Source: Swaminathania salitolerans (GTDB taxonomy: Bacteria; Pseudomonadota; Alphaproteobacteria; Acetobacterales; Acetobacteraceae). From it: DNA of 64,000 nt. Numbering within the stretch: the first letter of the stretch is position 1; every line of letters starts with the position of its first letter. The notes below the pieces were generated by a model that was not told the DNA's origin, made no database searches, and saw only the letters and a list, made by a program, of their open reading frames with translations. The stretch lies in NCBI RefSeq assembly GCF_025994315.1, contig NZ_BAQE01000025.1; one strand, 5' to 3'. The translations under genes and the position numbers were made by a program. Below, piece after piece: positions 45,519 to 54,277 of this stretch.

Positions 45519-46397
45519 ATGCCCCTCATCGACCCACGCACCCGTTATCCGGCCGCTCCTTTCGAGACCCAGCCCCAGGCTTTCCCCGGTCTTTCGGCCG
45601 AGATGAAGCCGGAACCCGATTATGGCGAGCAGAGCTATCGCGGCAGTAACCGGCTCGAAGGGCTCGTCGCCCTGATCACCGGAGGCGATTCCGGAATCGG
45701 CCGCGCCGTCGCCATCGCCTATGCGAAGGAAGGCGCCGATATTGCCCTGTCCTACCTCCCTGAAGAGGAAACCGATGCGAAAAACGTTGCCGCTTCGGTA
45801 GAGAAGACCGGACGTGCCTGCCTGTTGCTCCCCGGCGATATCCGCGAGAAACCGGTCTGCGAGTCCCTCGTTTCGGAAACCCTGGCCCGCTTCGGCCATC
45901 TGGACATTCTCGTCAATAATGCGGCCTTCCAGCATCCGCGCGAGAATTTTCTGGAGATCGAGGACGAGGAATGGCGTCGTCACTTCGATACGAATGTGCA
46001 TGGCATGTTCTATCTGACGAAAGCGGCACTTCCCCATCTGAAGCCCGGGGCCTCGATCATCAACACATCCTCGGTGAACACGAAGACGCCGATGCCGATC
46101 CTGATCCCCTATTCCATGACCAAGGCAGCGATCGCGAATTTCACGGTCGGTCTCGCCGGGAGCCTGGTGAAACAGGGTATCCGGGTCAATTCCGTCCTCC
46201 CGGGACCGATCTGGACGCCCTTCATCGCGACCGGAATGCCGCCCGAACAGCATGAGAGCTTCGGCGCGCAGGCGCCCATGGGGCGCCCGGGACAGCCCGC
46301 GGAGCTGGCGGGGGCCTATGTCTATCTCGCCGATCCGAATAACAGCTTCACGACGGGGGCTCTGTTGCCCGTGCATGGAGGCATGCCCCAGCTCTGA
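45519..46397 (+). CDS. Short-chain dehydrogenase/reductase (SDR)
   Basis: The 292-residue protein has an N-terminal extension of about 45 residues, then the Rossmann motif 'TGGDSGIG' (54-61), 'NNAA', the catalytic Tyr-Lys pair Y198 and K202 ('PYSMTK') with the Ser in 'NTSSVN', and 'VLPGPIWTPFI'. The extension with 'PAAPFETQPQ..PGL..EM.PEPD.GE.SY.G' is that of the YhdG/GsiB-associated general-stress SDRs found in many bacteria. Substrate unknown. ATG 45519 is used; an in-frame open stretch upstream is non-homologous. Confidence 0.9.
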   Translation: MPLIDPRTRYPAAPFETQPQAFPGLSAEMKPEPDYGEQSYRGSNRLEGLVALITGGDSGIGRAVAIAYAKEGADIALSYLPEEETDAKNVAASVEKTGRACLLLPGDIREKPVCESLVSETLARFGHLDILVNNAAFQHPRENFLEIEDEEWRRHFDTNVHGMFYLTKAALPHLKPGASIINTSSVNTKTPMPILIPYSMTKAAIANFTVGLAGSLVKQGIRVNSVLPGPIWTPFIATGMPPEQHESFGAQAPMGRPGQPAELAGAYVYLADPNNSFTTGALLPVHGGMPQL

Positions 46398-47076
46398 GCC
46401 GCAGGGCGCTTCGAACCGGACGGGCATGATCGCGGCCCGTCCGGCTTCGTCCGATCCGCCCATGCCCTGTGTTCCCTGTTCCATGCCGCCCGAAGCACGC
46501 TGGCGGCGGCATCCGCGTCGTTGCGTCACGCGACCGGCAAAGAGGCCATCTACGGGGATGCGACAAGTCATGCGCGATATTGCGCGCGAATTACCATGCC
46601 GGTCATATTAAAGCCCCAGAAGAGAGGCGTATTGTTCTTTCCGGTTTCCGGAAAAGCGGCTGAGTGACGACAGGTACCGGATGCCCACATTGTGGTAAGC
46701 GGGCCGGAAATTGCCGGACATGAAAGACTGTATATCCCAGAACATGGAATATACCATAAAGATACTCCGCAAGTCCAAATTGGCAATCGGCTGTTATGGA
46801 GCATTAACGATTTGACGTATTTGAACGTTAATTAAATACTTCCCGTTTTAACAGTCCCGACTTACAGTTCAGTTATACCGTGATTGTCCCCTTTTTGACG
46901 ACAAGGCAGGACATCGCGTCTTCTCAACATGGCGGCATCGCGCCGACACGACCGTTCACGATCGTCCAGTCCTTTTTGACGGATGGATGACGTGTGCTGC
47001 CCTGCGGATTTCGAGCCGGACAGGGGCGAGCACGAACAGGACGTGCGGCGACCCGCCCAGCGCTGGAACTGGAGCG
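46398..47076. other. Long AT-rich intergenic region upstream of the Hint protein
   Basis: This 679-bp region shifts from GC-rich to AT-rich at about 46600. It contains a 7-bp inverted repeat ATTAACG/CGTTAAT around 46803-46832 that overlaps the candidate promoter below. No RNA or ORF was supported. An open frame extends the Hint ORF upstream to 46987, without similarity. Confidence 0.5.
46812..46840 (+). promoter_or_regulatory. Candidate sigma-70 promoter for the Hint-domain gene
   Basis: TTGACG at 46812-46817 and AATACT at 46835-46840 are separated by 17 bp, in the AT-rich region 236 bp upstream of the ATG. The -10 matches the consensus at four of six positions. A 7-bp inverted repeat overlaps it. 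Confidence 0.35.
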
Positions 47077-49200
47077 ATGGCAACCGATATCACGGGCATC
47101 TGGTCCGCTGTCAGAAATACGGACGGAGTTACAGTCTATGTGAGCGGTCAGGCGATCGTCGATGGACCGGTTCGGCTCGTGGGCGGCGCGACATTGCGGA
47201 TCATGAGCGGCGCCACGGCGTCCGGTGTCACCAATTCCGGCAATACACCCACCATCAGCGTGACCTCCGGCGGCACCCTGCTGAGCGCCACCGTCATCAA
47301 CGGATATGTCTCGGCGCTCGGCGGCGCGACGACGGCGGAGAATACGCTCATTTCGGTACCGGTCACCTATTACAGCGGCGCCGAATCCCATGGAGATCTG
47401 TTCTTCGCATCCGGGCTCGGGGCCGATACGGCCACGTTCAACTCGGGAGCCGTCGTCATCGATGCGACGACCTCCTCGGGCGGACCGATGGTGTTCAATG
47501 CGGGTGCGACGGTCAGCGGTGTCACGGTCTCCGCCGGCGGCTCGGTGCGCTTCAACTCCGGATCCGTAATCTCCGGGCTGATCGTCGAGCCCGGCGGTTC
47601 GGCGGTCGTCAATACCGTCTATGGCAATCCGGTTCTGTCCGGGCCGGAGCTGCCGGTCGATAATGTGACGGTCCTGACCGGCACATGGTCCGCGGTGCTG
47701 AGCGGCGACCGGACGGTCTATGTGAACAATGCCAATACCAGCACGGTCAACGCGCCGATCCGCATGAGCGGCGGCACGCTGATCGTCACCAGCGGCGCCG
47801 TGGCATCCGGGGTGCTCGGTCTCGGCGGTTATCCGACGGTTTCCGTTCTCAGCGGCGGCACGCTCGCTGAGTCGCAGATCAATAACGGTTATGTCTATGT
47901 GAATGGCGGCGGCGTCACCACCGGGAATGCGTTCAACTCCAATCCCATCGTCTATAGCGCCGGGGCCAGCTCGATCGGCGACATGTTCTTCAATAGCGGT
48001 TATGGCGCCGACAGCGTCTCGGTACGGGACGGCGCGACCCTGATCGACCCGCAGATCCAGAATGGCGCGCCCGTGACCATCAGCAGCGGCGCCACGGTCG
48101 TCAATCCCGTCGTGACGTCGGGCGGTTCGCTCACCATCGCAGGCGGTTCGGCCAAGGCGTGTTTCCTCGCCGGGGCCATGATCGAGACGCCGGACGGCGA
48201 ATGCCCGGTAGAGGCGCTCGAAATCGGCCAGCTCATCATGGTCTATCGCGACGGTGTGGCCCGCCCGGAGCCGGTCACACGGCTTCTCAAGGCCAGAGCG
48301 GAGGTCGATTCCGCTTTTGAGGACGATCGCGCAGGCTATCCCGTGCTCGTTTCGGCCCATAGTTTCGGCCCCTCGGTGCCATGCACCGATCTTCTGGTGA
48401 CGGCAGAGCATTGCTTCCTGCTGGAAGGGGCATTCATCCCCGTCAGAATGCTCGTCAACGGTCTGAACATCCGTTATCTCCGCGACCGGACGCATTACGA
48501 CTACTATCATGTCGAACTTGCCCGGCACGGGATCATCCGGGCCAACAACGCCCTGACGGAGAGTTATCTCGATACGGTGACGGCGCTCCGCCGGGACGAG
48601 ATGGCCAGGCTCGAGGACGAGGCGGCCGGCACGGGCGTGGCAGTGCATCGGAGCTGGCCCGTTCACGGCGCCGCACCGCTGAGGATCGGGCGGGACTTCG
48701 TCAAGCCGGTTCATGACGCCATACGGGCGCGCTATCGCAGACGGGATATTCGTCCCGGCCTGTCGGTTCCGTCGGAAGCGCCGGAGGTGGAGACCGATCC
48801 CGACCTGCATCTCGTGACGGAGGACGGAACGCGCCTCGATATCCGTCGCAGGACGGAACATGAGCGGATTTTCGAGATTCCCGAAGGAACGCGGCGTGTC
48901 TATCTCGCCTCGCGAACCATGCGACCCTGCGATGTCGAAGGGCCGTTTCTCGACGATCGGCGGCATCTCGGCGTGCTCGTCGGACGGATGACGCTTTTTG
49001 CCGCGCGCGGCACCCATCCTGTGAACGCCCATCTGGAGGGGGGCGATCTCGAGGGGTGGGAGGCGCTCGATTGCGGCACGATGCGCTGGACGACGGGCCA
49101 TGCCACCCTCGCGCTTGGGCCATATGCAGAGACCGGCCCCGGCCTGCTCGCGATCGAGATCCTCGCGGCCGGCCCCTATCCCGCCCGCGCGACGGCCTGA
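47077..49200 (+). CDS. AIDA-type repeat protein with C-terminal Hint domain
   Basis: The 707-residue protein has two parts. Residues about 1-360 are strand-loop-strand repeats of the kind in AIDA-type autotransporter passengers (recurring 'SGG..', 'SGATASGV', 'GGTL..S.V.NGYV'). From C362 ('ACFLAGAMIETPDGECPVEAL') comes a Hedgehog/intein (Hint) fold of about 150 residues, with 'TAEHCFLLEGAFIPVRMLVNG' as the C-terminal block. No beta-barrel translocator and no signal peptide are seen. Hint proteins of this kind are common in acetic acid bacteria; function is unknown. ATG 47077 is chosen over 46987 because the longer N-terminus is not repeat-like; GGAG is only 2 bases away. Confidence 0.82.
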   Translation: MATDITGIWSAVRNTDGVTVYVSGQAIVDGPVRLVGGATLRIMSGATASGVTNSGNTPTISVTSGGTLLSATVINGYVSALGGATTAENTLISVPVTYYSGAESHGDLFFASGLGADTATFNSGAVVIDATTSSGGPMVFNAGATVSGVTVSAGGSVRFNSGSVISGLIVEPGGSAVVNTVYGNPVLSGPELPVDNVTVLTGTWSAVLSGDRTVYVNNANTSTVNAPIRMSGGTLIVTSGAVASGVLGLGGYPTVSVLSGGTLAESQINNGYVYVNGGGVTTGNAFNSNPIVYSAGASSIGDMFFNSGYGADSVSVRDGATLIDPQIQNGAPVTISSGATVVNPVVTSGGSLTIAGGSAKACFLAGAMIETPDGECPVEALEIGQLIMVYRDGVARPEPVTRLLKARAEVDSAFEDDRAGYPVLVSAHSFGPSVPCTDLLVTAEHCFLLEGAFIPVRMLVNGLNIRYLRDRTHYDYYHVELARHGIIRANNALTESYLDTVTALRRDEMARLEDEAAGTGVAVHRSWPVHGAAPLRIGRDFVKPVHDAIRARYRRRDIRPGLSVPSEAPEVETDPDLHLVTEDGTRLDIRRRTEHERIFEIPEGTRRVYLASRTMRPCDVEGPFLDDRRHLGVLVGRMTLFAARGTHPVNAHLEGGDLEGWEALDCGTMRWTTGHATLALGPYAETGPGLLAIEILAAGPYPARATA

Positions 49201-49207
49201 GCGGGCG

Positions 49208-49226
49208 CCGGGGGCGCGCCCCCCGG
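49208..49226. terminator. GC-rich hairpin between convergent genes
   Basis: CCGGGGG (49208-49214) and CCCCCGG (49220-49226) form a 7-bp stem with a 5-base loop, 8 bp after the Hint gene stop and 63 bp before the cyoD stop. There is no U-tract, so intrinsic termination is uncertain. Confidence 0.4.
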
Positions 49227-49288
49227 GGGAGCAGGCGCCCCGGGGGATGAACAGCTCATGGCGGGAAGGCTGGACGTTCAGCCCATCA

Positions 49289-49606
49289 TCAGCCCATCAT
49301 CGCCCTCTGGTTTCCAAGAACCCAGAGTGTCCCGCCGACCATGAGCACCACGATCAGCAGAGAGAACAGGATGAGCTGAAGGTCGTCGCGATGCGACCGG
49401 GACAGATCGATATGCAGGAAGAGGCGGAAATGCACCATGACCTGACAGAGTGCTGCGATCGCGATGGTCCAGACGATTCCGGCCCGGGGGAGGGCGCCGG
49501 TCATGACGGCCGCAAACGGTATGGCGGAGAGGATCAGGGCAAGACAGAGCCCGGCGATATAGCCGTGGAGCTCCTGACGGCGCTCCCTGCGGGGATCGGC
49601 ACTCAT
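49289..49606 (-). CDS. cyoD: Cytochrome bo-type ubiquinol oxidase subunit IV
   Basis: The 105-residue protein has three membrane helices ('GLCLALILSAIPFAAV', 'VWTIAIAALCQVMVHF', 'LILFSLLIVVLMVGGTLWV') and the CyoD 'VHFRLFLHID' motif. It assists assembly of the copper site in subunit I. The start overlaps the cyoC stop (ATGA at 49603-49606). An 11-bp duplication (49279-49289 and 49290-49300) spans the stop region. Confidence 0.92.
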   Translation of the reverse strand: MSADPRRERRQELHGYIAGLCLALILSAIPFAAVMTGALPRAGIVWTIAIAALCQVMVHFRLFLHIDLSRSHRDDLQLILFSLLIVVLMVGGTLWVLGNQRAMMG

Positions 49607-50256
49607 GAGATCACTCCGAGCAGATAGACGATCGAGAAGATCCCGATCCAGACGACATCCAGAAAATGCCAGAAAAGAGCCAGACGCATGAACCGCGTCT
49701 GCACGAGAGGATCGAGGCCGAATTTCGCAACCTGTGCGAACATGATCAGAAGCCAGATACATCCTGTCGTGACATGAAGCCCATGGGTTCCGATCAGCGC
49801 CCAGCTCGCCGAGAGCCATCCGGAGCGCGAGGGGACACCCCCCTTTGCAGCCATCGCGATGAAATCGTGCAGCTCGAGCGAGAGAAACACCGCGCCGAGA
49901 AGCAGGGTCACGACGAACCACAGAAGGGTCTTCTTCACCGACCCGTCATAGCGCATGTAGAGCGTCGCCAGACCGCAGGTGAAACTGCTGAGCAGCAAGG
50001 CGATCGTCTCGAGCGCGGCGCTGTGTATGTCGAAAAGCTGCTTCGGTCCCGGTCCTCCCGCCAGCGCGTGGGTCATCGTCGCATAGGTCGCGAACAGCAT
50101 CGAGAAGATGATGAGATCGCTCATCAGGAACACCCAGAAGCCGAACAGGGCTTCCTCGGCCTGGGCGCGTGCCTCCTCCTTGTGGCTCGGAGGGGCATCG
50201 TTGCTCATGCGAATGCCGATATGGCTCGGGCCCTTGCCCTCGACTGTGTAGGCCAT
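49603..50256 (-). CDS. cyoC: Ubiquinol oxidase subunit III
   Basis: The 217-residue protein has five membrane helices and the CyoC motifs 'FGFWVFLMSDLIIFSMLFATYA', 'SLELHDF' and 'GTHGLHVTTGCIWLL'. The start codon overlaps the cyoB stop (TGATG at 50254-50258). An internal ATG at the residue-17 Met is an alternative. Confidence 0.93.
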   Translation of the reverse strand: MAYTVEGKGPSHIGIRMSNDAPPSHKEEARAQAEEALFGFWVFLMSDLIIFSMLFATYATMTHALAGGPGPKQLFDIHSAALETIALLLSSFTCGLATLYMRYDGSVKKTLLWFVVTLLLGAVFLSLELHDFIAMAAKGGVPSRSGWLSASWALIGTHGLHVTTGCIWLLIMFAQVAKFGLDPLVQTRFMRLALFWHFLDVVWIGIFSIVYLLGVIS

Positions 50257-52301
50257 CAGACCGGCTCCCGGACCAGACCGCGATTGGCGGTCGTAAACAT
50301 GGCTTCGTTCGCCACAGGGGGTGTCTCGCTCAGGGCGAGCAGCCAGTTTTCCTCGGTTTCCTGCACTTCTCCGGACGGTACGATACGCATCGTGTCGCGG
50401 TTGAAGCTGCGCAGGACGATCGAGCCGAAAAAGACCAGGGCCGAGACGACGACCGCCCACCAGATATGCCAGGTCAGGGCGAAGCCGAAGGCACCGCCGG
50501 AGACGCAGCACAGGAAACCGACCGGCGAATTGGCCGGGAGCGGAATATCGAAATACTCGTCCGGAGCCCGCCAGGCCGTACGCTGCTGCTTGGCCTGATA
50601 GAAGGCATCGACACTGTCGACCTTGGGGATGCGTGCGAAGTTGTATTCCGGCGGCGGGGCTGCGATCGACCATTCCAGCGTGCGCCCGTTCCAGGGATCG
50701 CCCGCGAAGACCCGAAGGGAATCGCGGTTCCTGATGCTCGTCCAGAGCTGGATCGCCATGCTCGCCAGTGCGCAGAAGACCAGGGCGGCACCCGCCAGGG
50801 CGACATACATATAGGGCTGATAGACCGCCTCGAAGAATTCCTGGCTGCGTCTCGGCATTCCGAGCGCCCCCACGATATAGAGCGGCATGAAGGCGAGCAG
50901 GAAGCCGCCGGTCCAGCATGCGAAGATGATCCGTCCCCAGACCTCGTTCAGGCGGAAGCCGAACGCCTTGGGGAACCAGTAGTGATAGGCGCTCAACATG
51001 CCGAACAGCAATCCGGGGATCAGCATGTTGTGGAAATGGGCGACGAGAAACAGCGTGTTGTGAACCTGATAGTCGAAGCCGGGATTGGCGAGCATCACGC
51101 CCGTGGCACCGCCGACGACGAACAGGATCATGAACGCGCTGGCATAGAGCATCGGCACGGAAAGCCGGATACGCCCGCGGAACATGGTCAGAAGCCAGTC
51201 ATAGACCTTCACCCCGGTCGGGATGGCGATGAGCATCGTCGCGATTCCGAAAACCGCGTTGACGCTGCCGTCCTGGCCCATGGTGAAGAAATGGTGGAGC
51301 CAGACCGTGAAGGAAAGAACCGCGATCGAGACCGTGGCCCATACAAGTGAGGTATAGCCGTAAAGCCGCTTGTTCGAGAACGTGGCGATCGTCTCGGAAT
51401 AGACGCCGAAGGCGGGAAGGATGAGGATATAGACTTCCGGATGGCCGAACAGCCAGAACATGTTGACGTAGTTCATCATGTTGCCGCCGAGCGCATTCGT
51501 GAAGAAATGCATGTCGAGATACCGGTCCATGGCCAGCATCAGTGTCGCGACGGTCAGGGGCGGCATCGCGAAGATCATCAGGATGGAGATGCACAGCGCC
51601 GTCCAGCAGAAGAGGGGCATCCTGAACAGGGTCATGCCCGGTGCCCGTTTCTTGTAGATCGTGACGGCGAAATTGATCCCGGTCATGGTGTTGCCGAGCG
51701 AGCTGAGCGTCAGGGCCCAGATCCAGTAATCGACCCCGACACCCGGACTGAAGGAGAGCTCCGTATAAGGCGGATAGCCCGTCCATCCGCCCGTCGAGAA
51801 CTTGCCCAGACAAAGGGAGATCATCATCAGGACGGCGCCCGCACTGGTCAGGCCGAGGCTGATCGAGTTCATGACCGGAAAGGACACGTCGCGCGCACCC
51901 AGCTGCAACGGCATGGCGAAATTGTAGATGCCGATCAGGAAGGGCATGGCCATGAAGAAGATCATGATCGTGCCATGGGTGGTGAAGAGCTGCGCAAAAT
52001 GCTCGGGCGGGATGAAGCCGGGGCTGTCATACGCCACGGCCTGTTGCGAGCGCATGACGCAGGCCTCGATGACGGCACGCGCGAGCATGACGAAAGAGAC
52101 CACGACATACATGATGCCGATGCGCTTGTGGTCGACGCTGGTCAGCCATTCGGACCAGAGCGCGCGCCAGCCGCGCAACCATGTGATCGAGCCGACCACC
52201 ACGACCGCACCGAGCACCACCACCGAGGCGGCAACGGTCGCGATCGCGCTGTAGAAAGGCAAGGCATTATATCCCAGCTCGCCGAACAGAAAATGGATCA
52301 A
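50256..52301 (-). CDS. cyoB: Ubiquinol oxidase subunit I
   Basis: The 681-residue heme-copper oxidase subunit has the heme-copper ligands: His in 'TTHGTIMIFF', 'WLFGHPEVYILILPAFG' (CuB His and the Tyr cross-link), 'VWLHHFFTMG' (two CuB His) and 'VAHFHNML' (heme ligands). The quinol-site residues corresponding to E. coli R71, D75, H98 and Q101 read Arg75, Glu79 (not Asp), His and Gln in 'PPEHFAQLF'. It is the catalytic subunit of the bo3/ba-type quinol oxidase in the inner membrane. Confidence 0.95.
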   Translation of the reverse strand: MIHFLFGELGYNALPFYSAIATVAASVVVLGAVVVVGSITWLRGWRALWSEWLTSVDHKRIGIMYVVVSFVMLARAVIEACVMRSQQAVAYDSPGFIPPEHFAQLFTTHGTIMIFFMAMPFLIGIYNFAMPLQLGARDVSFPVMNSISLGLTSAGAVLMMISLCLGKFSTGGWTGYPPYTELSFSPGVGVDYWIWALTLSSLGNTMTGINFAVTIYKKRAPGMTLFRMPLFCWTALCISILMIFAMPPLTVATLMLAMDRYLDMHFFTNALGGNMMNYVNMFWLFGHPEVYILILPAFGVYSETIATFSNKRLYGYTSLVWATVSIAVLSFTVWLHHFFTMGQDGSVNAVFGIATMLIAIPTGVKVYDWLLTMFRGRIRLSVPMLYASAFMILFVVGGATGVMLANPGFDYQVHNTLFLVAHFHNMLIPGLLFGMLSAYHYWFPKAFGFRLNEVWGRIIFACWTGGFLLAFMPLYIVGALGMPRRSQEFFEAVYQPYMYVALAGAALVFCALASMAIQLWTSIRNRDSLRVFAGDPWNGRTLEWSIAAPPPEYNFARIPKVDSVDAFYQAKQQRTAWRAPDEYFDIPLPANSPVGFLCCVSGGAFGFALTWHIWWAVVVSALVFFGSIVLRSFNRDTMRIVPSGEVQETEENWLLALSETPPVANEAMFTTANRGLVREPV

Positions 52302-52387
52302 GAACCTGACCTCCGGGAAAAAGGGGCGAGAAGCCTGTACCGTGTCGCGCGCAAGGCGGGCGCGATGAACGCTGTGTAAAAGGGGGC

Positions 52388-53326
52388 TCAGCCGGGGATA
52401 CGGCCCGGCGCTCCGGTGTAACGGGCAAGAATCCCGCGGAAGAAATGCTCGGGAACGCCGGCAAATTGCGGCATCGCCGTTTTCTGTCCCGAATCCGGCT
52501 TCAGAGCCTTCGCGGCCTCATCGCCCGTGCTTTCCTTGCGCAGGATCCGATACGTCCCGGCGTCGAGACGGAGCGGGCTTTCATGCGCCCGGGCGATCCA
52601 GCGGTCGAACGCCTCGCCCGGCATCACGTCGACGGCGAATTTCTGGTTCTGGAATCCCATGCCGTTGAACTGCGTGTTCTCGCCCAGAAAACGTCCCGGT
52701 CGATCGGCGAGCAGATGCAGATGCGTCACCATCCCCGCCATGGCGTAGATCTGGCTGCCGAGGGAGGGGATGAAGAAGGATTGCATGGTGGAATCCGAGG
52801 TAAGCCTGAACACCACCTCGCGTCCCTGGGGAATGACGAGATGATCGAGGCTGGCGACGCCGGAATCCGGATAGACGAACAGCCATTTCCAGTTGAGCGC
52901 GACGACATCGACCGCAAGCGGTGGGGCATCCGTCAGGGAGCGCTCGGGGCTGAACCGCCGCTCCGGCCCCCATACGAGAAGCGAGAACAGAACCACCACC
53001 ACCGCCGGAACACCCCAGACGAGAAACTCGAGCGGCAGGGCGAAATCCCAGTTCGGACGGAAATCGGCCTTGCGATTGCCCGCACGATAACGCCAGAGAC
53101 AGAGAGGGACCCCGATCAGAACGGGGAGGATGACCACGAAAAGCCCGATGAGCAGCAGGAAGAACCAGTGACGCTGCATCGAGGCGATCGGCCCCGCAGG
53201 ATCGAGAAAGGTGATATTCCCGGCATCGCATCCGGTCAGGAACAGGCCGGAAAACACAAGGGCAGGGAGAAGCAGGCCCGGACGACCACGATTCAGACCT
53301 GCCAGGATTCGTATCAGACGCGTCAC
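52388..53326 (-). CDS. cyoA: Ubiquinol oxidase subunit II (lipoprotein)
   Basis: The 312-residue protein has a lipoprotein signal peptide ending 'LFLTGC', two membrane helices and a cupredoxin domain ('DVVALNWKWLFVYPD', 'FRLTSDSTMQSFFIPSLGSQIYAM') that lacks the CuA cysteines, as in quinol oxidases. It starts with GTG at 53326 behind GGAAG. It is the first gene of the leftward cyoABCD operon; 86 bp separate it from cyoB. A 16-bp palindrome lies 59 bp upstream. Confidence 0.93.
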   Translation of the reverse strand: MTRLIRILAGLNRGRPGLLLPALVFSGLFLTGCDAGNITFLDPAGPIASMQRHWFFLLLIGLFVVILPVLIGVPLCLWRYRAGNRKADFRPNWDFALPLEFLVWGVPAVVVVLFSLLVWGPERRFSPERSLTDAPPLAVDVVALNWKWLFVYPDSGVASLDHLVIPQGREVVFRLTSDSTMQSFFIPSLGSQIYAMAGMVTHLHLLADRPGRFLGENTQFNGMGFQNQKFAVDVMPGEAFDRWIARAHESPLRLDAGTYRILRKESTGDEAAKALKPDSGQKTAMPQFAGVPEHFFRGILARYTGAPGRIPG

Positions 53327-53384
53327 GACCGGCTTCTTCCATCACAGACAGTTTGCATATAAACGGATTTGCTGAACAACCCGT

Positions 53385-53400
53385 AACGAACGCGTTCGTT
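53385..53400. promoter_or_regulatory. Perfect 16-bp palindrome upstream of cyoA
   Basis: AACGAACGCGTTCGTT is an exact self-complementary palindrome, 59 bp before the cyoA start, with AT-rich sequence (TTTATATG on the minus strand) between it and the gene. It looks like a dimer operator, resembling those of TetR-type repressors. The regulator is not in the window. Confidence 0.6.
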
Positions 53401-53608
53401 CCCGGCCCGGAGTCTTAAAAACTCTTTTCATCTCCCCGCTCACCTGCCCGTGCCCGCAGCCGTCGCCGGATTGCCGGACGGTTTTCTTTTCGTCATGCGC
53501 GGATCGTTTGCAGGGCGGGGTTTCGCTGTTAAGATGACACTCAGGCAACTCGCGCCTGACCGATGCGTCAGGATGCCGGGACCGTTCATGAAAAAGGAGG
53601 CGATGCTC

Positions 53609-54157
53609 ATGTCCGCTCGTTCTATTGCAGCGTTTGTCGCCTCGGTGACGGTCGGTCTCGCAGCGCCGTCGGCAATTGCCGGAACGAGACCGAAGGCCCA
53701 GATCGCGCCGCCTGCCACGCCCTCTTCGTCCGGGTCTTCCGCCGCCGAGACTCCAGCCGGGAAGGATGTCCGTCCGGACGCCGCCATCACCTTCGCGTTT
53801 CAGGAGGTCGGGGGTGGGCTCGGCTATGAATGGGGAAAGGGCACGCTCAGGCATAACGGGCGCGATTATGCCTTCGAGATCGGTGGCGGCGGCATTGCCT
53901 CTCTCGGCTACGTCACTGTCACCGGAACCGGCACGGTGGAGAATCTGGCCCGTCTCGACAAGTTCGACGGCACATACTGGACCGTCAAGGCCGATGCGGC
54001 GATCGGTTCCGGGGTCGGCGTTGCCGTTCTCGAGAACCAGTACGGTGTGAAGCTGCATCTGGACATGACCATGAAGGGCGCTCATCTCGGCGCATCCGTC
54101 ATGCGGCTTCGCTTCCGCCTTCTGCCGGATGGCCAGGACAAGATCGCCTCGCGCTGA
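53609..54157 (+). CDS. Exported protein of unknown function
   Basis: From ATG 53609 (AAGGAGG at 8 bases; ATG 53603 would be only 2 bases away) the 182-residue protein has a Sec signal peptide ('SIAAFVASVTVGLAAPSAIAG') and a Ser/Pro/Ala linker. A beta-rich domain follows with 'GTLRHNGRDYAFEIGGGGI', 'VTGTGTVENLARLDKFDGTY' and 'LENQYGVKLHL'. This pattern recurs in small exported proteins of Proteobacteria that I know only as hypothetical; no function is claimed. Confidence 0.75.
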   Translation: MSARSIAAFVASVTVGLAAPSAIAGTRPKAQIAPPATPSSSGSSAAETPAGKDVRPDAAITFAFQEVGGGLGYEWGKGTLRHNGRDYAFEIGGGGIASLGYVTVTGTGTVENLARLDKFDGTYWTVKADAAIGSGVGVAVLENQYGVKLHLDMTMKGAHLGASVMRLRFRLLPDGQDKIASR

Positions 54158-54277
54158 CCCGACGCCCCCGCACGTCTCCCCGCCCGGACCGGGCAGGGCC
54201 GATCTGGCGACAGGAAATGCGCCGGCAAGGGGGCGGCGCGGTGCGATGAGGGATACGACAGGAGGTTACCCCATATC

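Noticed and set aside
46987..47076. 30-residue N-terminal extension of the Hint/AIDA protein from an upstream ATG.
   Set aside because: Its composition (several Cys, Arg, Thr) is not signal-like or repeat-like; the repeat protein begins naturally at 47077. It cannot be fully excluded because the ribosome site for 47077 is too close.
46924..49101. A long minus-strand open frame (about 725 codons) opposite the Hint/AIDA gene.
   Set aside because: It is a GC-driven shadow: its translation is a run of Arg/Gly/His/Asp without domain features, while the plus strand has repeats and a Hint domain. The same reasoning removes long antisense frames opposite imuB, dnaE2, cobN, cobB and the TonB receptor.
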